A stretch of DNA of 30,531 nucleotides from Priapulus caudatus (GCF_000485595.1 NW_014577740.1:130904-161434), one strand, 5' to 3'. Shown: positions 1 to 9,700, counted from the stretch's first letter. Made by a program: numbers and translations. Notes: generated by a model from the letters alone, not told the origin.

Positions 1-56
1 AATATTGCGTGTAAAACAGCGCGCTGCTGCGTGCGACGCAGCATATTGCGCTACAC

Positions 57-292
57 ACGGCCGACACACACACACAGACATTACACACCAACACGCAACA
101 CCACGCACCCACGCATGCCAGGCCCACACACACACATACAATACACGCACGCGCACGCCGCACGCACACGCACATTATATATACATAATATACATATATC
201 AATAATATATATTATATAGATTATAAATACATATATAAATATAACGTAAAATATATATGATATATATATATATATTATTATGTTGGTCATGT
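57..292. repeat. CA/CG-rich dinucleotide array followed by an AT tract
   Basis: Positions about 57-175 are a degenerate ACAC/GCAC array, passing into an almost pure AT stretch (about 176-285). It lies downstream of the last exon seen on the minus strand, so it is probably intronic. The small ORFs here are repeat translations, not genes. Positions 293-409 are ordinary unique sequence. Confidence 0.8.
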
Positions 293-409
293 TCGCTTTA
301 CGTCAACTTCTTCACATTTAATCGCTAGGCCGTTCGCGCCGTCCGTCGTGTTCGCGGTTTTACGATGCTCACCAGAGCTTTCCCGATCGTTATGACGTCA
401 CGTCCGTAC

Positions 410-535
410 CTGTGCAGCCGATCTCGTTCGGCTTGACGCTGTATCCGGGTTCGCATCGACAGACGAACGATCCGACGGTGTTCTCACATCGACCGTTGAG
501 ACAGATGTGCCGGTTTCGCTTACACTCGTCTATGT
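410..535 (-). CDS. FBN: Fibrillin cbEGF exon (about cbEGF17)
   Basis: The 126-bp exon encodes one complete cbEGF domain. The acceptor ttcag precedes ACATAGACGAG and the donor is CACAG|GTACGG; both borders are phase 1. The peptide starts [17 protein letters not shown] and continues [12 protein letters not shown], ending NEIGC. It has six cysteines, the D-I-D-E-C calcium-binding start, and the C-x-N-x4-F-x-C consensus for Asn hydroxylation. In human fibrillin-1 the best counterpart I recall is cbEGF17 (NICLSGTCENTKGSF). It is the most C-terminal exon in the window. The upstream intron (536-1477) separates it from cbEGF16. Confidence 0.9.
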
Positions 536-1079
536 CTGAAAGCGCGACGATGAGCAAATGGTGGAATGATGGAGCAGTGGGAGCAATAATGACAAATAAT
601 TATATAATTATTTTTTATTTTTTTTAACTTTTTTTAATGTTTTTTTATTGTGATATGATTATGATGTATCATGAGTAATACTGGTACCTAGCATACCTTT
701 TTTTATTTATATATTAAGACTCTATCTCATAAATATTTATCACTATCATAAAAATCAGAAGATATATATGAACACTAGAAATATAAGAATATATATAGGA
801 ATATATGAAAATATATAAAGTTAATTATATATAATATTATATATATATATATATACCTTTATATATTTTCATATCCAATGTGAATTTGTGATCGTTTATG
901 ATTTACGGTCTCTAACGGTCGTGATGTCGTGTAAAGACATGATTTTTACGATGATGATGAATATTATTTTAGGAGATAGTTCAAATTCCATTGGCTGTTT
1001 GAAACTTTGTCACCAATTCATCATCAAGGGACACACACACAATAGCGCAAACCCTCAGGAAAACCCACCAGGGGCTGCT

Positions 1080-1232
1080 TTGTACTGTATCACTCAGAAA
1101 TTTTTATCATTTTAACTGCACACTATGCATTCAGATTTTTTCTCAAGAAAAGACTGTCTTTCAGCCTACATTTTACTGTATTTGAATTACACGCAATAAA
1201 GGTAATAATAATAATAATAATAATTGTATCTG
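1080..1232 (+). repeat. Dispersed repeat with an AATAAAG-(TAA)n tail
   Basis: The stretch has the pattern TGTATCACTCAGAAAT, then ATTTTAACTGC, CAGATTTTTTCTC, GACTGTC, and ends CAATAAAGGTAATAATAATA. The same blocks in the same order are at 22840-22985 and, inverted and noisier, at 19160-19300. The (TAA)n tail suggests the 3' end of a SINE or LINE-derived element. I cannot name the family. Confidence 0.6.
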
Positions 1233-1249
1233 TATGACCACAGAAAAAA

Positions 1250-1264
1250 CCACCAGGTGGCGCT
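1250..1264 (+). promoter_or_regulatory. CTCF-like core motif
   Basis: CCACCAGGTGGCGCT fits the bilaterian CTCF core (CCAsyAGrkGGCrs) at every position. Related sites CCAGGTGGCGCT (9701-9712) and CCAGATGGCGTT (12419-12430) occur in other introns of the same gene, all on the plus strand. It may instead be carried by a dispersed repeat, because repeat tail sequence lies just upstream. Confidence 0.45.
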
Positions 1265-1477
1265 GTATCTGTATGAGTTTACCGCACCCGCCGCAGCCTT
1301 AGAAGCGATATTGATTAGACATACTAGGCACTAGCATATGCACTACTAGACTTAAAAAAAAACAATAACCCTTAACCCTAACCCTACCCCTAAAATAAAA
1401 AAAAATAAGTAAATAACTAAAAGTTAACCTAGTAGTCAAATCATATCGCCATCTTTCTGTCCTTTTGCGAGCTTTAC

Positions 1478-1604
1478 CTTCGCAGGTGGAGCGGTCGCGT
1501 GTCGGCCTCAGTCCGCCCTCGCAGACGCACTCGTACATGCCTTCCATGTTCTTGCATTCTCCGCCGAGACAGATGTCCGGGTTCTCTGAACACTCGATCT
1601 ATGT
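1478..1604 (-). CDS. FBN: Fibrillin cbEGF exon (about cbEGF16), one extra base
   Basis: The domain is intact from E-C onward: ECSENPDICLGGEC, then CKNMEGMYECVCEGG, ending DRSTCEG, with donor GCGAAG|GTAAAG. The exon is 127 bp rather than the 126 expected. The start reads ACATAGATCGAGTGT, where ACATAGA(C/T)GAGTGT would give D-I-D-E-C, so one C near 1597 shifts the frame right after the first three residues. No better acceptor restores phase 1. A single-base assembly error is the simplest explanation; a real frameshift would truncate the protein here. The order (after the cysteine-doublet domain at 1949-2071) fits fibrillin-1 cbEGF16. Confidence 0.8.
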
Positions 1605-1671
1605 CTCAAGCACAGTCGCAGGATAAGCAGCAGAGATCAAAGCAAGCTATTAAATGTAGATGCAAATGATA

Positions 1672-1805
1672 AATTTATCATCATAATGATAATAAATAAA
1701 TAATAATGGTAATAATATCATAATAATAATAATAATAAATATAATAATAATAATAAAAATAGCTAAAAAATAATGCATAATAATAATAATAATAATAATA
1801 ATAAT
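1672..1805. repeat. AAT/TAA trinucleotide-rich array
   Basis: Runs of AATAATAAT, interrupted by short A/T changes, fill the intron between the cbEGF15 and cbEGF16 exons. The rest of that intron (to 1948) is AT-rich, with a TTTA run near 1880-1900. No exon is visible. Confidence 0.85.
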
Positions 1806-1948
1806 TAGTCAAGCGCCTTAACTCGCCACGGTTGTAGTGAGTAGTACATATTATAGCATATATTAGATATATATATATATTATTTATTTATTTATTTATC
1901 ATAGCCTTCCACATAGAACATGTATGTGGAGGCTGCTGCTTCACTCAC

Positions 1949-2071
1949 CTCCGCAGGTCCTGCCATCTGGCTTCAACACCTTGCCTGTTTTACACGCACA
2001 GATGCGCGTGCCGGGAGTGTTAATACACAGATGCTCGCAGCCGCCATTACCAATCAAACATTCATCGATAT
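1949..2071 (-). CDS. FBN: Fibrillin cbEGF exon (about cbEGF15)
   Basis: The 123-bp phase 1-1 exon has acceptor tcttgcag before ATATCGATGAATG and donor CGGAG|GTGAGTGA. The peptide begins DIDECLIGNGGCEHLCINT and ends KPDGRTCGG. The GGCEHLC spacing (only three residues between cysteines 2 and 3) marks the compact variant that sits at cbEGF15 in human fibrillin-1 (GGCETFC), which anchors the alignment. The hydroxylation consensus is broken: C-I-N-T-P-G-T-R-I-C has Arg where Phe or Tyr is expected. The frame is open throughout. Confidence 0.9.
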
Positions 2072-2149
2072 CTGCAAGAACGATAGATGAAAGCATAAAC
2101 GAAGGGAAACGTGTACTGATGCAGAGATAACTTTCTCTCTATTACTTTC

Positions 2150-2383
2150 TATTGCTCTCCTCCTCGCATCGCGGCCGCCTCTCTCTCCCTCACTCTCTCT
2201 CTCTCTCTCTTCTCTCCTCTCTCTCTCTCCTCTCCTCTCTCGTCTACTCTCTCTCTCCTTGCTCTTTCTCTTTCTCTTTCTGTCTCTTTCACTCTCAGCT
2301 CCGCTCTCTCTCTCTCGCCGTGCGCCCTCTCTCTCCTCGGCCGCTCTCTCTCTCTCTCTCTTTTACTCACCTTCTCTCTCTCG

Positions 2384-2431
<48 letters not shown>

Positions 2432-2796
2432 CTCTCTCTTCCGTCTCTTGCCTCTTTCTCTTTCTGTCTCTTTCACTCTCACTCGCTCTCTCTCTCGCGT
2501 GTGCTCTCTCTCTCTCGTACGCGCTCTCTCTCTCTCTCTCTCTTTTACTCTTACTCTCACTCTTTCTTTTTCTTTCTTTCTTTCTCACCCTTTCTCTCTA
2601 TCTCTCTCTCTGCGTTTGGAAACGTGTTGCTGAGATAACCTTCTCTCTATTTCTCTCTTTCTTTGACTTTCTCTCTCGCTCTCTCTCGCTCTCTCTGTCT
2701 CTCTCTCTGTGTTTTCCTCTCACACATACACACACACACTCTCTCTCTCTCTCTCTTCCTGTCTCTGTCTCTCTTCTCTCTTCCTCTCTCTGTCCC

Positions 2797-2835
<39 letters not shown>

Positions 2836-3008
2836 TTCTCTCGCTCGTACTTTCTGTCTCTCTGTCTCTCTCTGTCTGTCTATCTCTCTCACTCAATGTG
2901 TTTTTCTCGCTCTAACTTTCTGTATCTCTGTATCTCTCTCCTTCTCTCTCACTCTCTGTCTCTCTGTCTCTCTCTCTCCCCCATCTTCCTCTTTCTCTCT
3001 CTCCTTCA
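2150..3008. repeat. CT/GA microsatellite array (about 860 bp)
   Basis: The plus strand is almost only C and T (CTCT with TTTC, CTGT and a short CACACA part near 2720-2740). The array starts five bases past the donor of the exon at 3014, so the pre-mRNA reads (GA)n directly after the splice site. The long Ser/Leu ORFs on plus and Arg/Glu ORFs on minus are repeat translations. Confidence 0.95.
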
Positions 3009-3013
3009 CAAAC

Positions 3014-3139
3014 CTTCACAGCTGGTCTTGTCCGAGCTCTGTGCGTAGCCCGTCAGACATATGCACTCGTAACTCCCCATCACGTTCTCACAGTAGCCGT
3101 GCGAGCAGATGCCGCTGTCTGTAGAGCACTCGTCGATAT
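3014..3139 (-). CDS. FBN: Fibrillin cbEGF exon (about cbEGF14)
   Basis: The 126-bp phase 1-1 exon has acceptor ttcttacag before ATATCGACGAGTG and donor TGTGAAG|GTTTGTG. The peptide begins DIDECSTDSGICSHGYC, continues CENVMGSYECICLTGY, and ends SSDKTSCEG. It has six cysteines, a DIDEC calcium site, and the C-x-N-x4-Y-x-C hydroxylation motif. It precedes the compact cbEGF15 domain, as cbEGF14 does in fibrillin-1. The donor differs from the GTRAGT consensus (GTTTGT), and a GA array follows immediately downstream on the transcript. Confidence 0.9.
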
Positions 3140-3368
3140 CTGTAAGAAGACACGGATATTAGACATGTACTAGATGATTATATCGTTGTCTACAATGTCT
3201 ATTCATTTATCCTGTTTCATTCACTTTCTAATAAATACTACTTCTATTAATAAGCAACATGATGAAAACGCTGTCGATTTCTCTTCTCATACTTTGATTC
3301 TACAGAAGAGTTATGTGAGCCGTAAGTTATAAGGCCCGCCATGTTGCGTGCTTCCTCTTGCCAGGCCG
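3140..3368 (-). other. Unique intron sequence
   Basis: This is the non-repetitive part of the intron between the exons at 3824-4014 and 3014-3139. It has no EGF signature and no usable splice pair on the minus strand. Confidence 0.6.
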
Positions 3369-3811
3369 ATTCTCTTGTCTCTCTCTCTCTCTCTCTCTCT
3401 CTCACGCTCTCTCTCTGTGACCCTCTCTCTCTCTCTCTCTCTCTACTCTCTCTCTCTCTCCTCTCTCTCCTGCTCTCTCTCTCCGTCTCTCTCTCTACTC
3501 TCTCTCTCTCTCCTTCACTCGCTCTCCGCTCTCTCTCTCTCTCTCGCTCTCCTCTCTCTCTCTCTCTCTCTCTCACTCGCCTCTCTCGCTCTCTCTCTCC
3601 TTCTCTCTCTCTCCCTCTCCTCTCTCTCTCTTTCTCTCTTCTTTCTCTCTCCCTCTCTCTGCTCTCTCCTCTCTCTTACTCTTTCTCTCTTTCTTTTTTT
3701 TTTTTTCTTTTTATTTTTTTTTTTTTTTTTTTTTTTTCGTTCTTTTTTCTCTCTCTCTCTCTCTCCTCTCTCTTTCTCTCCTCCTCTCCCCTCTCTCTCT
3801 CTCTATGTTTG
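3369..3811. repeat. CT/GA array with internal poly-T
   Basis: The CTCTCT array has TCCT, TCGC and ACTC interruptions and a poly-T-rich core at about 3693-3745. It starts about ten bases downstream, on the transcript, of the donor of the exon at 3824. ORFs across it are artefacts. Confidence 0.95.
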
Positions 3812-3823
3812 TCGCGTTCTCAC

Positions 3824-4014
3824 CTTACACGTGCCGACCACCTCCGCTGAATCTCATAGTCCTAGTGGACAGCGACACCTCGTAGCTGCCACAGTGTATC
3901 GATTGCACTCCGCGGCCGAGGCACACAGTTGGGGATTCTCTCGCATTCGTGATGTCCATGCAGGTGGCATCCATTGCGGCATAGTCTCATAGCCACCTCG
4001 TCTACCAAATACAC
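3824..4014 (-). CDS. FBN: Frame-damaged fibrillin exon: end of cbEGF12 plus cbEGF13
   Basis: Fragments in different frames give a clear cbEGF pattern: G-Y-E-T-M-P, then N-G and T-C-M-D-I, E-C-E-R-I-P-N-C-V, G-S-Y, C-R-C-P-L-G, Y-E-I and T-C-K-G, ending at donor TGTAAG|GTGAG. At least five single-base changes are needed to read them in one frame. With an acceptor at GGCAAG|GTGT the exon is 191 bp, exactly the length needed to join the phase-2 end of the exon at 6484 (TTCAG + G-TGT, giving F-R-C) to the phase-1 start of cbEGF14. An alternative, longer exon to about 4047 would include another T-P-G-S-Y. Flanks are long CT and CA arrays, where consensus quality is poor, so error is as likely as decay. 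Confidence 0.6.
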
Positions 4015-4080
4015 CTTGCCAACATACGAACCAGGCGTGTAAGCCCAGCCTTCGATCTCTGTTACACAATCACGCCATGC

Positions 4081-4210
4081 TCACACATCACACCACACAC
4101 ACACACACACGCACGCCACGCACGCACGCAGATACATCCTACACACACACACTCAGCACGCTCACACATACACACACGCACACACCACACACACACTCAC
4201 ACGCTCACAC

Positions 4211-4247
<37 letters not shown>

Positions 4248-4436
4248 CACACACCACACACACACCCACGCCCACACTCAACATACCCCTTACTACACAC
4301 GCACGCACACACGCACACGCACTACGCACACGCACACGCACACACACGCCTCACACCATTGCACACACGCTCACATCACACAACACACGCCCACGCCACA
4401 CGCACCACGCACACACACACACACCACATACACGTT
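4081..4436. repeat. CA-rich array
   Basis: The array is degenerate ACACAC with ACGC and CCACG variants. It lies between the damaged exon and the 25-bp minisatellite, in the same intron. The His/Thr-rich ORF across it is not a gene. Confidence 0.95.
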
Positions 4437-6503
4437 CCCACTATGTCTCACTGAACGTTCCAGCCGTATCGTTCTCACTCTGAACGTTAATATGTCTCAC
4501 CTCGCAACGTCCCGCGTATGCTTCTCACCTGAACGTCCCCACTATGTTTCTCACCCAAACGCTTCCCGCTATGTTCTCACCGAACGTCCCCACTAGTTCT
4601 CACCTGAAGCTTCCCGTATATTCTCACCTAACATTCCCGGTATGTTCCTCACGCTGAACGTTTCTGCTATGCTTCTCATCCTGAACGCTTCTCCCGCTAT
4701 TGTTCTCAACCTGAACGTTACCCACTATGTTCTCACCTGAACCGCTTCCCACTATGTTCTCACGCTAAACGCCCGCTATGTTCTCACCTGAACGTCCCCG
4801 CTATGTTTCTCACTCTGAACGTTGCCCACTATGCTTCTACCTGCAACATTCCCGGTATGTTCTCACGCTGCAACGTTCGCCACTATGCTTCTCACCTGAA
4901 ACGGTTCCCGCTATTTTCTCAACCTGAAACGCCCCACTATGTTCTCATCCTGGAACGTCCCCGCTATGTCTCACCTGCAACGTTCTCCCCACTATGTTTC
5001 TCCACCTGAACTCCCCGCTATGTTCTCACCCGAAAACGTTCTCCGCTATGTTCTTCACCCCGAACCGCCTCCCCACTATGCTTCTCACCTGAACGTTCCC
5101 CGCTATGCTTCTCACACGAACGCTTCTCCCCTATTTCCACCTGAACGTTCCACTATGTTCTCACCTGAACGCTCCGCGCCTATTCTTCACGCCGCAACGT
5201 TCTCCCGCCCTAGGTCTCACCTGAACGTTTCCCGCTATGTTCTCACCGAACGTTCTCCCGGCTATGGTCTCACTCTAACGTTCCCACTATGTTCTCACCT
5301 GAACGTTCCTCACTCATGCTTCTCACCTGAACTTCCCGCTACTGCTTCTCACCCGCAACGTTCTCCGCTATGTTCTCACCGAACTTCCCCACTAGGTCTC
5401 ACCTGAAACATCCCCGCTATTCTACCTGAAACGTTCCCGCTATGGTTCTTCACCTGAAACGTCCCACGAGTTCTCACCTCCAACATTCCCGCTAGCTCTT
5501 ACCTGAACGTTCCCACTATGTTCTCACGCTGAACGTCCCGCTATGGTCTCACCTGAACTTCCCGCCATTCTCACGCTGAACTTCCGCTATGTTCTCACTC
5601 TGAACTATCTCCCCCTATGCTTCGTCACGCCGAACGCCCCACTATGGCTCACCGGAAGCGCTGCCCCACTAATGTTCCTCACCTAAAACGTCCCCGCATC
5701 TTCTCACCCGGAACGTTTTCTCACCGCTTATGCTTCTCACGCTGAACTTCCCACTTTTCTCAACCTGAACGTCCCCGCCTATGATTCTCACGCAACGTCT
5801 CCCGCTAGTTCTCACCTGAACGTCCCCCGCTATGTTCTCACCCGAACTTTCCCGCTATCTCTTCACCTGAACGTTCCCACTATGTCTCACCAAACATCCC
5901 CCGCTATGTTCTCACCTGAACGTCCCCGCTATGTCTCACCGAACGTCTCCGCTCATGTTCTCACCGAACGTCCCCACTATTTCTCACCTGAAACGTCCCG
6001 CCTATGTTCTCACCCGCAACGGTTCTCCCGCTAAATCATTCTCAACCTGAACGCTGCCCCGCTATCTTCCTCACCTGAACGTCCCCGCTATGTTCTCACC
6101 CGAACGCTTCCCCGCTATGTTCTCACCTGAACGTTCCCCGCCCTATCGTTCTTCACCCTAACGTTACTCCCGCCTAATGTTCTCACCTGAACGTTTCCCA
6201 CTTAGTGCTTCTCACTCTCAACATGCCCCGCTAGTTCTTACCTTAACGTACCCCGCTATGTTCTCACCTGAACGTTCCCGCTATGTTCTCACGCTGAAGT
6301 TTTCCCCACTAGGTTCCTTCACCTGAACGTTTCCCGCTATGTCTCACTCTGAACGCTCCCGACGATGTTCTCACCGAACATCCCCCGCCGCTATGTGCTT
6401 AACCTAACGTCCCCCGCTGATGTGTTCTCACCCGAACGTTCCCACTATGTTCTCACCTGAACGTTCTCCCTCTATGTTCTCACCTGAACGTTCCCGGTAT
6501 GTT
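4437..6503 (-). repeat. 25-bp minisatellite built from an exon-intron junction
   Basis: About 80 degenerate copies of a 25-bp unit, read on the plus strand as TATGTTCTCACCTGAACG plus TTCCCGC. On the minus strand one unit equals the last 20 coding bases of the exon at 6484 (ending GGGAACGTTCAG) followed by GTGAG, the first bases of its intron. The first unit is therefore the real splice donor, and every faithful copy recreates CAG|GTGAG. I count roughly two dozen copies with CACCTGAA intact. Many copies carry one-base insertions or losses, at least some of which look like sequencing error. Read in the exon's frame, the first intron codon after AGG-junction use is TGA. Confidence 0.9.
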
Positions 6504-7315
6504 CTCGCAGATGCCCGCTCCGCAAACGCCGCGAGCGATGCTGCATTCATCTATGTCCGTACAGTTCAGCGCGGCCTCGTCGAGCGCGTAACCCTGGTTA
6601 CACGTGCACACGAAGCTGCCCTGGTTGTTGCTACAGCGACCGTTGTGGCACAGCTCGGCGAAGCGCGCGCACTCGTTGATATCAGGGTAGAAAACTCCGC
6701 GGACATCCGGCGCGAATCCGGTGCCGCGCGAACAAAGCTCCGCGTAATCGGGACTCCCCCGCGGCGGACACGTCACGCAGTCCTCGCTCCAGGCTGATCC
6801 AATCGAGCAGCAGCACTCGGGCATGCGGACGGGCTCCCGCAGCGGATGCGTGCAGCGGCCATATTGGTATCGGAGATAGCAGACGGACTCGCGCTGGTTG
6901 ACGCAGCGCGTTCCCGACGCGTCCTTCGTCAGCCCCGGCGGACACTGACACTCGTACGAGCCGTCCGTGTTCACGCACGTGCCGCCGCCCTTGCATAAGT
7001 CCGGGAAGATCTCGCACTCGTTCACGTCGGTGCAGGCGACTCCGTTGAGCAACGCGAACCCCTCGGGGCATTGCGAGGACTGCGGGCACAGCTCGCACGG
7101 GCTGCCCCACGCGCGGCCCACGCTCGAGCAGCACTCGTCCTTCAGGGTGAGTCGGTTGACGTTGTTCTCGCAGCGGCCGTTGGTGACCGTCGTCCAGCAG
7201 GAGCCGCGCCGCATGTCGAGGCAGATGCGCTGCGATGAGTCGAGGGTGGTGCCAGGGAGACACTCGCAGCGGAAGCTGCCGCGGGTGTTCACACAGGTGC
7301 CGCCAACGCAGACGC
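6484..7315 (-). CDS. FBN: Large fibrillin exon: cbEGF9 (part)-hybrid 2-cbEGF10-TB3-cbEGF11-cbEGF12 (part)
   Basis: 832 bp are open without interruption. Acceptor gcttgcag precedes GCGTCTGCG (phase 1); donor TTCAG|GTGAGA is phase 2. In order: cbEGF9 from its second cysteine (GVCVGGTCVNTRGSFRC); hybrid domain (GSCWTTV, GRCENN, ECCSSVGRAWGSPCELCP, eight cysteines, CCSS rather than CCC); cbEGF10 (DVNECEIFPDLC); TB3 (SVCYLRYQYGRC, ECCCSIGSAWSEDC, eight cysteines); cbEGF11 (DINECARFAELC); and cbEGF12 to NIPGTFR. The hybrid (GTCWQTV, CCSSLGAAWGSPC) and TB3 match what I recall of human fibrillin-1 at the same place. In vertebrates these domains are spread over several exons; here they are fused. No RGD is present. 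The N-terminal poly-Leu/Cys of the open frame is intronic CTG array, not protein. Confidence 0.93.
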
Positions 7316-7339
7316 CTGCAAGCATCATCATCATCAACG

Positions 7340-9527
7340 TGACGTCGAGCAGGGGAGGTAGCAGTAGCAGCAGCAGCAAGAACCAAAGCGGCAGCAACAG
7401 CAGCAGCAAGAACCAAAGCGGCAGCAGCAGCAACAGCAAGAAATAGTAATAGCAGCAGCAGCAGCAGCAGCGAGGCAACACAACACAACAACGAATAGTA
7501 GCAGGCAGCAGAGCAGCAGTAGAAGCAGCAGCAACCGACAGAATAGTAGCAGCAGTAAGAGCAGAGCAAGATACAGAATCGCCAGCAGCAGCAACAACAA
7601 GAAAGTAGGCTCGCAGCAGCGCAACAACAACAAGACACTAACAGAAATAGTAGCAGAAAACAGCAGCCAGAAGCACCAAAAACAAAAGACTAGCTGAGCC
7701 AGCAGCGCAGCAGAGTAGAAGCAAAGCACAACAAGAATAAGTAGCAGCCAGTAAAGAGCAAGAGCAAGAACCAGAATCCGCGGCAGCAACAACAACGACA
7801 AGAATCAGTTAGGCAGCAGCAGCAGCCAGCAGTAGAAGCAGCCAGCAACAAGATACGTCAGCCAAAGTAAGGAGCAAGAAACAGAATCAGCCAGCAGCAG
7901 CACAAGAATAGTAAGAGCAGCCAGCAGCTAGCAGCAGCAGCAGCATCAGCAACAAAAATAGTAGCAGCAGCAGCAGCCAGCAGTAGAAGCAGCAGCCAAC
8001 AAGAATGTAAGCAGCAGTATAGAGCAAGCAGCAAGAACAAGAATCCGGCAGCAGCAACAACAACAATCAGCATAAGTAGCACGCAGCAGCCATGCAGCAA
8101 TCACAAACAACAAGAATAGTAGCAGCAGCAGCAGCAGCAGTAGAAGCAGCAGCCAACAAGAACTAGTACGCAAGCAGTAGAGAGCAAGAACAGAATTCAG
8201 CAGCAGCAGCCACAAGATACGTAGCACGCAGGCCAGCAGCGCCAGCCGCAGCAACATAGAATGTAGCCAGGCAGCAGCAGACAGCAGTACAAGCAGCCAG
8301 CAGCAAAGCCAAGAATAGTACCAGCATAAGATTTTCGAAGCACGACAGAATCAGCAGCAGAGCACAAGCATAGTAGCAGCAGCAGCAGCACAGCAGCAAC
8401 AGCAGCAACAAGCAATAGTAGCAGCAGCAGCAGCAGCCAGTAGAAGCAGCAGCAACAAGAATAGTAGCAGCAGTAGAGCAAGAACAGAATCAGCAGCAGG
8501 CAGCACAACGAATAGTAAGCACGCAAGCAGCAGCAGCAGGCAGCCAGCAGTAGCGAGCAGCAGCACAAGAATAGTAGCAGCCAGTAGAGCGAAGAACAGA
8601 ATCAGCAGCAGCAGCACAAGAATACGTAGCGCCAGCCAGACACAAAGCAGCACAGCAGCAACAACAAGACGAATGTAAGCGCAGCGAGCCAGCAGCCAGT
8701 AAAAGCAAGCGAGCCTACAAAGAATAGTACAGCAGTAAGAGAGCAAGACAGATATCAGACAGCAGCAGCAACAAGAATACGTAGGGCAGGCAGCTAGCAT
8801 CGCAGCAGCAACAACAGAGAATAGTAGCACAGCAGCACAGCAACAACAAGAATAGTACAGCAGCAGCAGCAGCAGCAGCAACAATGAATAGCAAGCAGCA
8901 GCAGCAGCAGCAATCAAACAACAACAAGAATAAGTAGCAGCAGGCAGCAGGCAGCAGCAAGCAACAAAGAATAGCAGGGCAGCACAGCAACAAGAATAGC
9001 AGCAGCGCAGCACAAGAATAGCAGCAGCAGTCAGCAGCAACTAACAAGAATAGTAGCAGGCAGTATAAGCGCAGCACGCAAGCACGCAGCAGCCGCAGCA
9101 GCAACAAGAATAGTAGCAGGGCAGTAAGAGCAAGAACAGAATCAGCAGCAGCAGCAACAGAATTAGTAGCAGACAGCATGCAGCAGCAGCAGCCAGCCAA
9201 CAAGAATAAGTAGCAGCAGCAGCAGGCAGCAGGCAGCGAACACAACAACAGAATAGCAGCAGCGCAGCAGGCCGCAACAAGAATAGTAGCAGCCGAGCAG
9301 CGCAGAGGCAGCCAGCAGCAGCAATCAACAAGAAATGAGTAGCAGCAGCCAGCAAGCAGCAGGCAGCAGCAACAAGAATAGAGCAGCCAGCAAGCACAAA
9401 ACAAGAATGCATCAGAGAGCAGCAGCAGCAGTGCAGCAGGCACACAACACAACCACACAACAAGAGTGAGCGCGCAACAATACGCCAGATATAGTAGCAG
9501 CAGTATAGAGCAGCAGCACAGCAGTCG
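7340..9527. repeat. 2.2-kb degenerate CAG/CTG array
   Basis: The plus strand is dominated by AGC repeats mixed with AAC, AAT and GTA (motifs AACAAGAATAGTAGCAGC and GAGCAAGAACAGAATC recur about every 150 bp, for example near 7826, 7983, 8142, 8286 and 8437). Single inserted C, G or A bases break the triplet phase throughout. It lies in the intron upstream of the exon at 7315; the pre-mRNA would carry long CUG/UUG/CUA tracts. All ORFs in it are repeat artefacts (poly-Leu/Cys/Ala on minus). Confidence 0.95.
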
Positions 9528-9700
9528 TCGTAGTTGGACCCGTGTGCATTGCCGATTATATCTCGTCACAACCTCTCTTGTCTTCTTTTATAGTTATATT
9601 TCACATTGTACATGAATAAGTAGAATTTGTGTTCAGCATAAAGTTACACAAAGACAAACTATCTATCAAAGTTACGGTCTTTCATTGATTAATTTCGCTG

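Larger units (their letters stand above)
536..1477 (-). other. Intron between cbEGF16 and cbEGF17 exons
   Basis: This 940-bp intron contains a T-rich run (about 605-645), AT-rich sequence (690-870), part of a dispersed repeat (about 1080-1230) also found at 22820-22990, a short AAT run, a CTCF-like motif (1250-1264) and a short CCCTAA-like stretch (1368-1392). I see no exon in it. Confidence 0.7.

Noticed and set aside
1368-1392. Telomere-like CCCTAA repeats
   Set aside because: Only about three imperfect units (TTAACCCTAACCCTACCCC); too short to be a telomeric or meaningful interstitial array.
2152-3124. Long Ser/Leu ORFs on plus and Arg/Glu ORFs on minus in CT/GA arrays (also 3247-3992, 10004-10696, 17519-18566)
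   Set aside because: They are translations of CT/GA repeats in all frames, lying in introns, with no start context or domain.
4081-4454. His/Thr-rich 125-codon ORF, and similar ORFs in the other CA/GT arrays
   Set aside because: They are dinucleotide repeat translations.
4437-6503. CRISPR-like look of the 25-bp repeat array
   Set aside because: Repeats are directly adjacent with no unique spacers, the unit matches the neighbouring exon end, and the host is an animal.
7334-9569. Many Leu/Cys/Ala-rich minus-strand ORFs across the CAG array
   Set aside because: Repeat translations; long open frames are expected because CTG/TTG/CTA repeats rarely give stops. Only the part below 7315 has domain structure.
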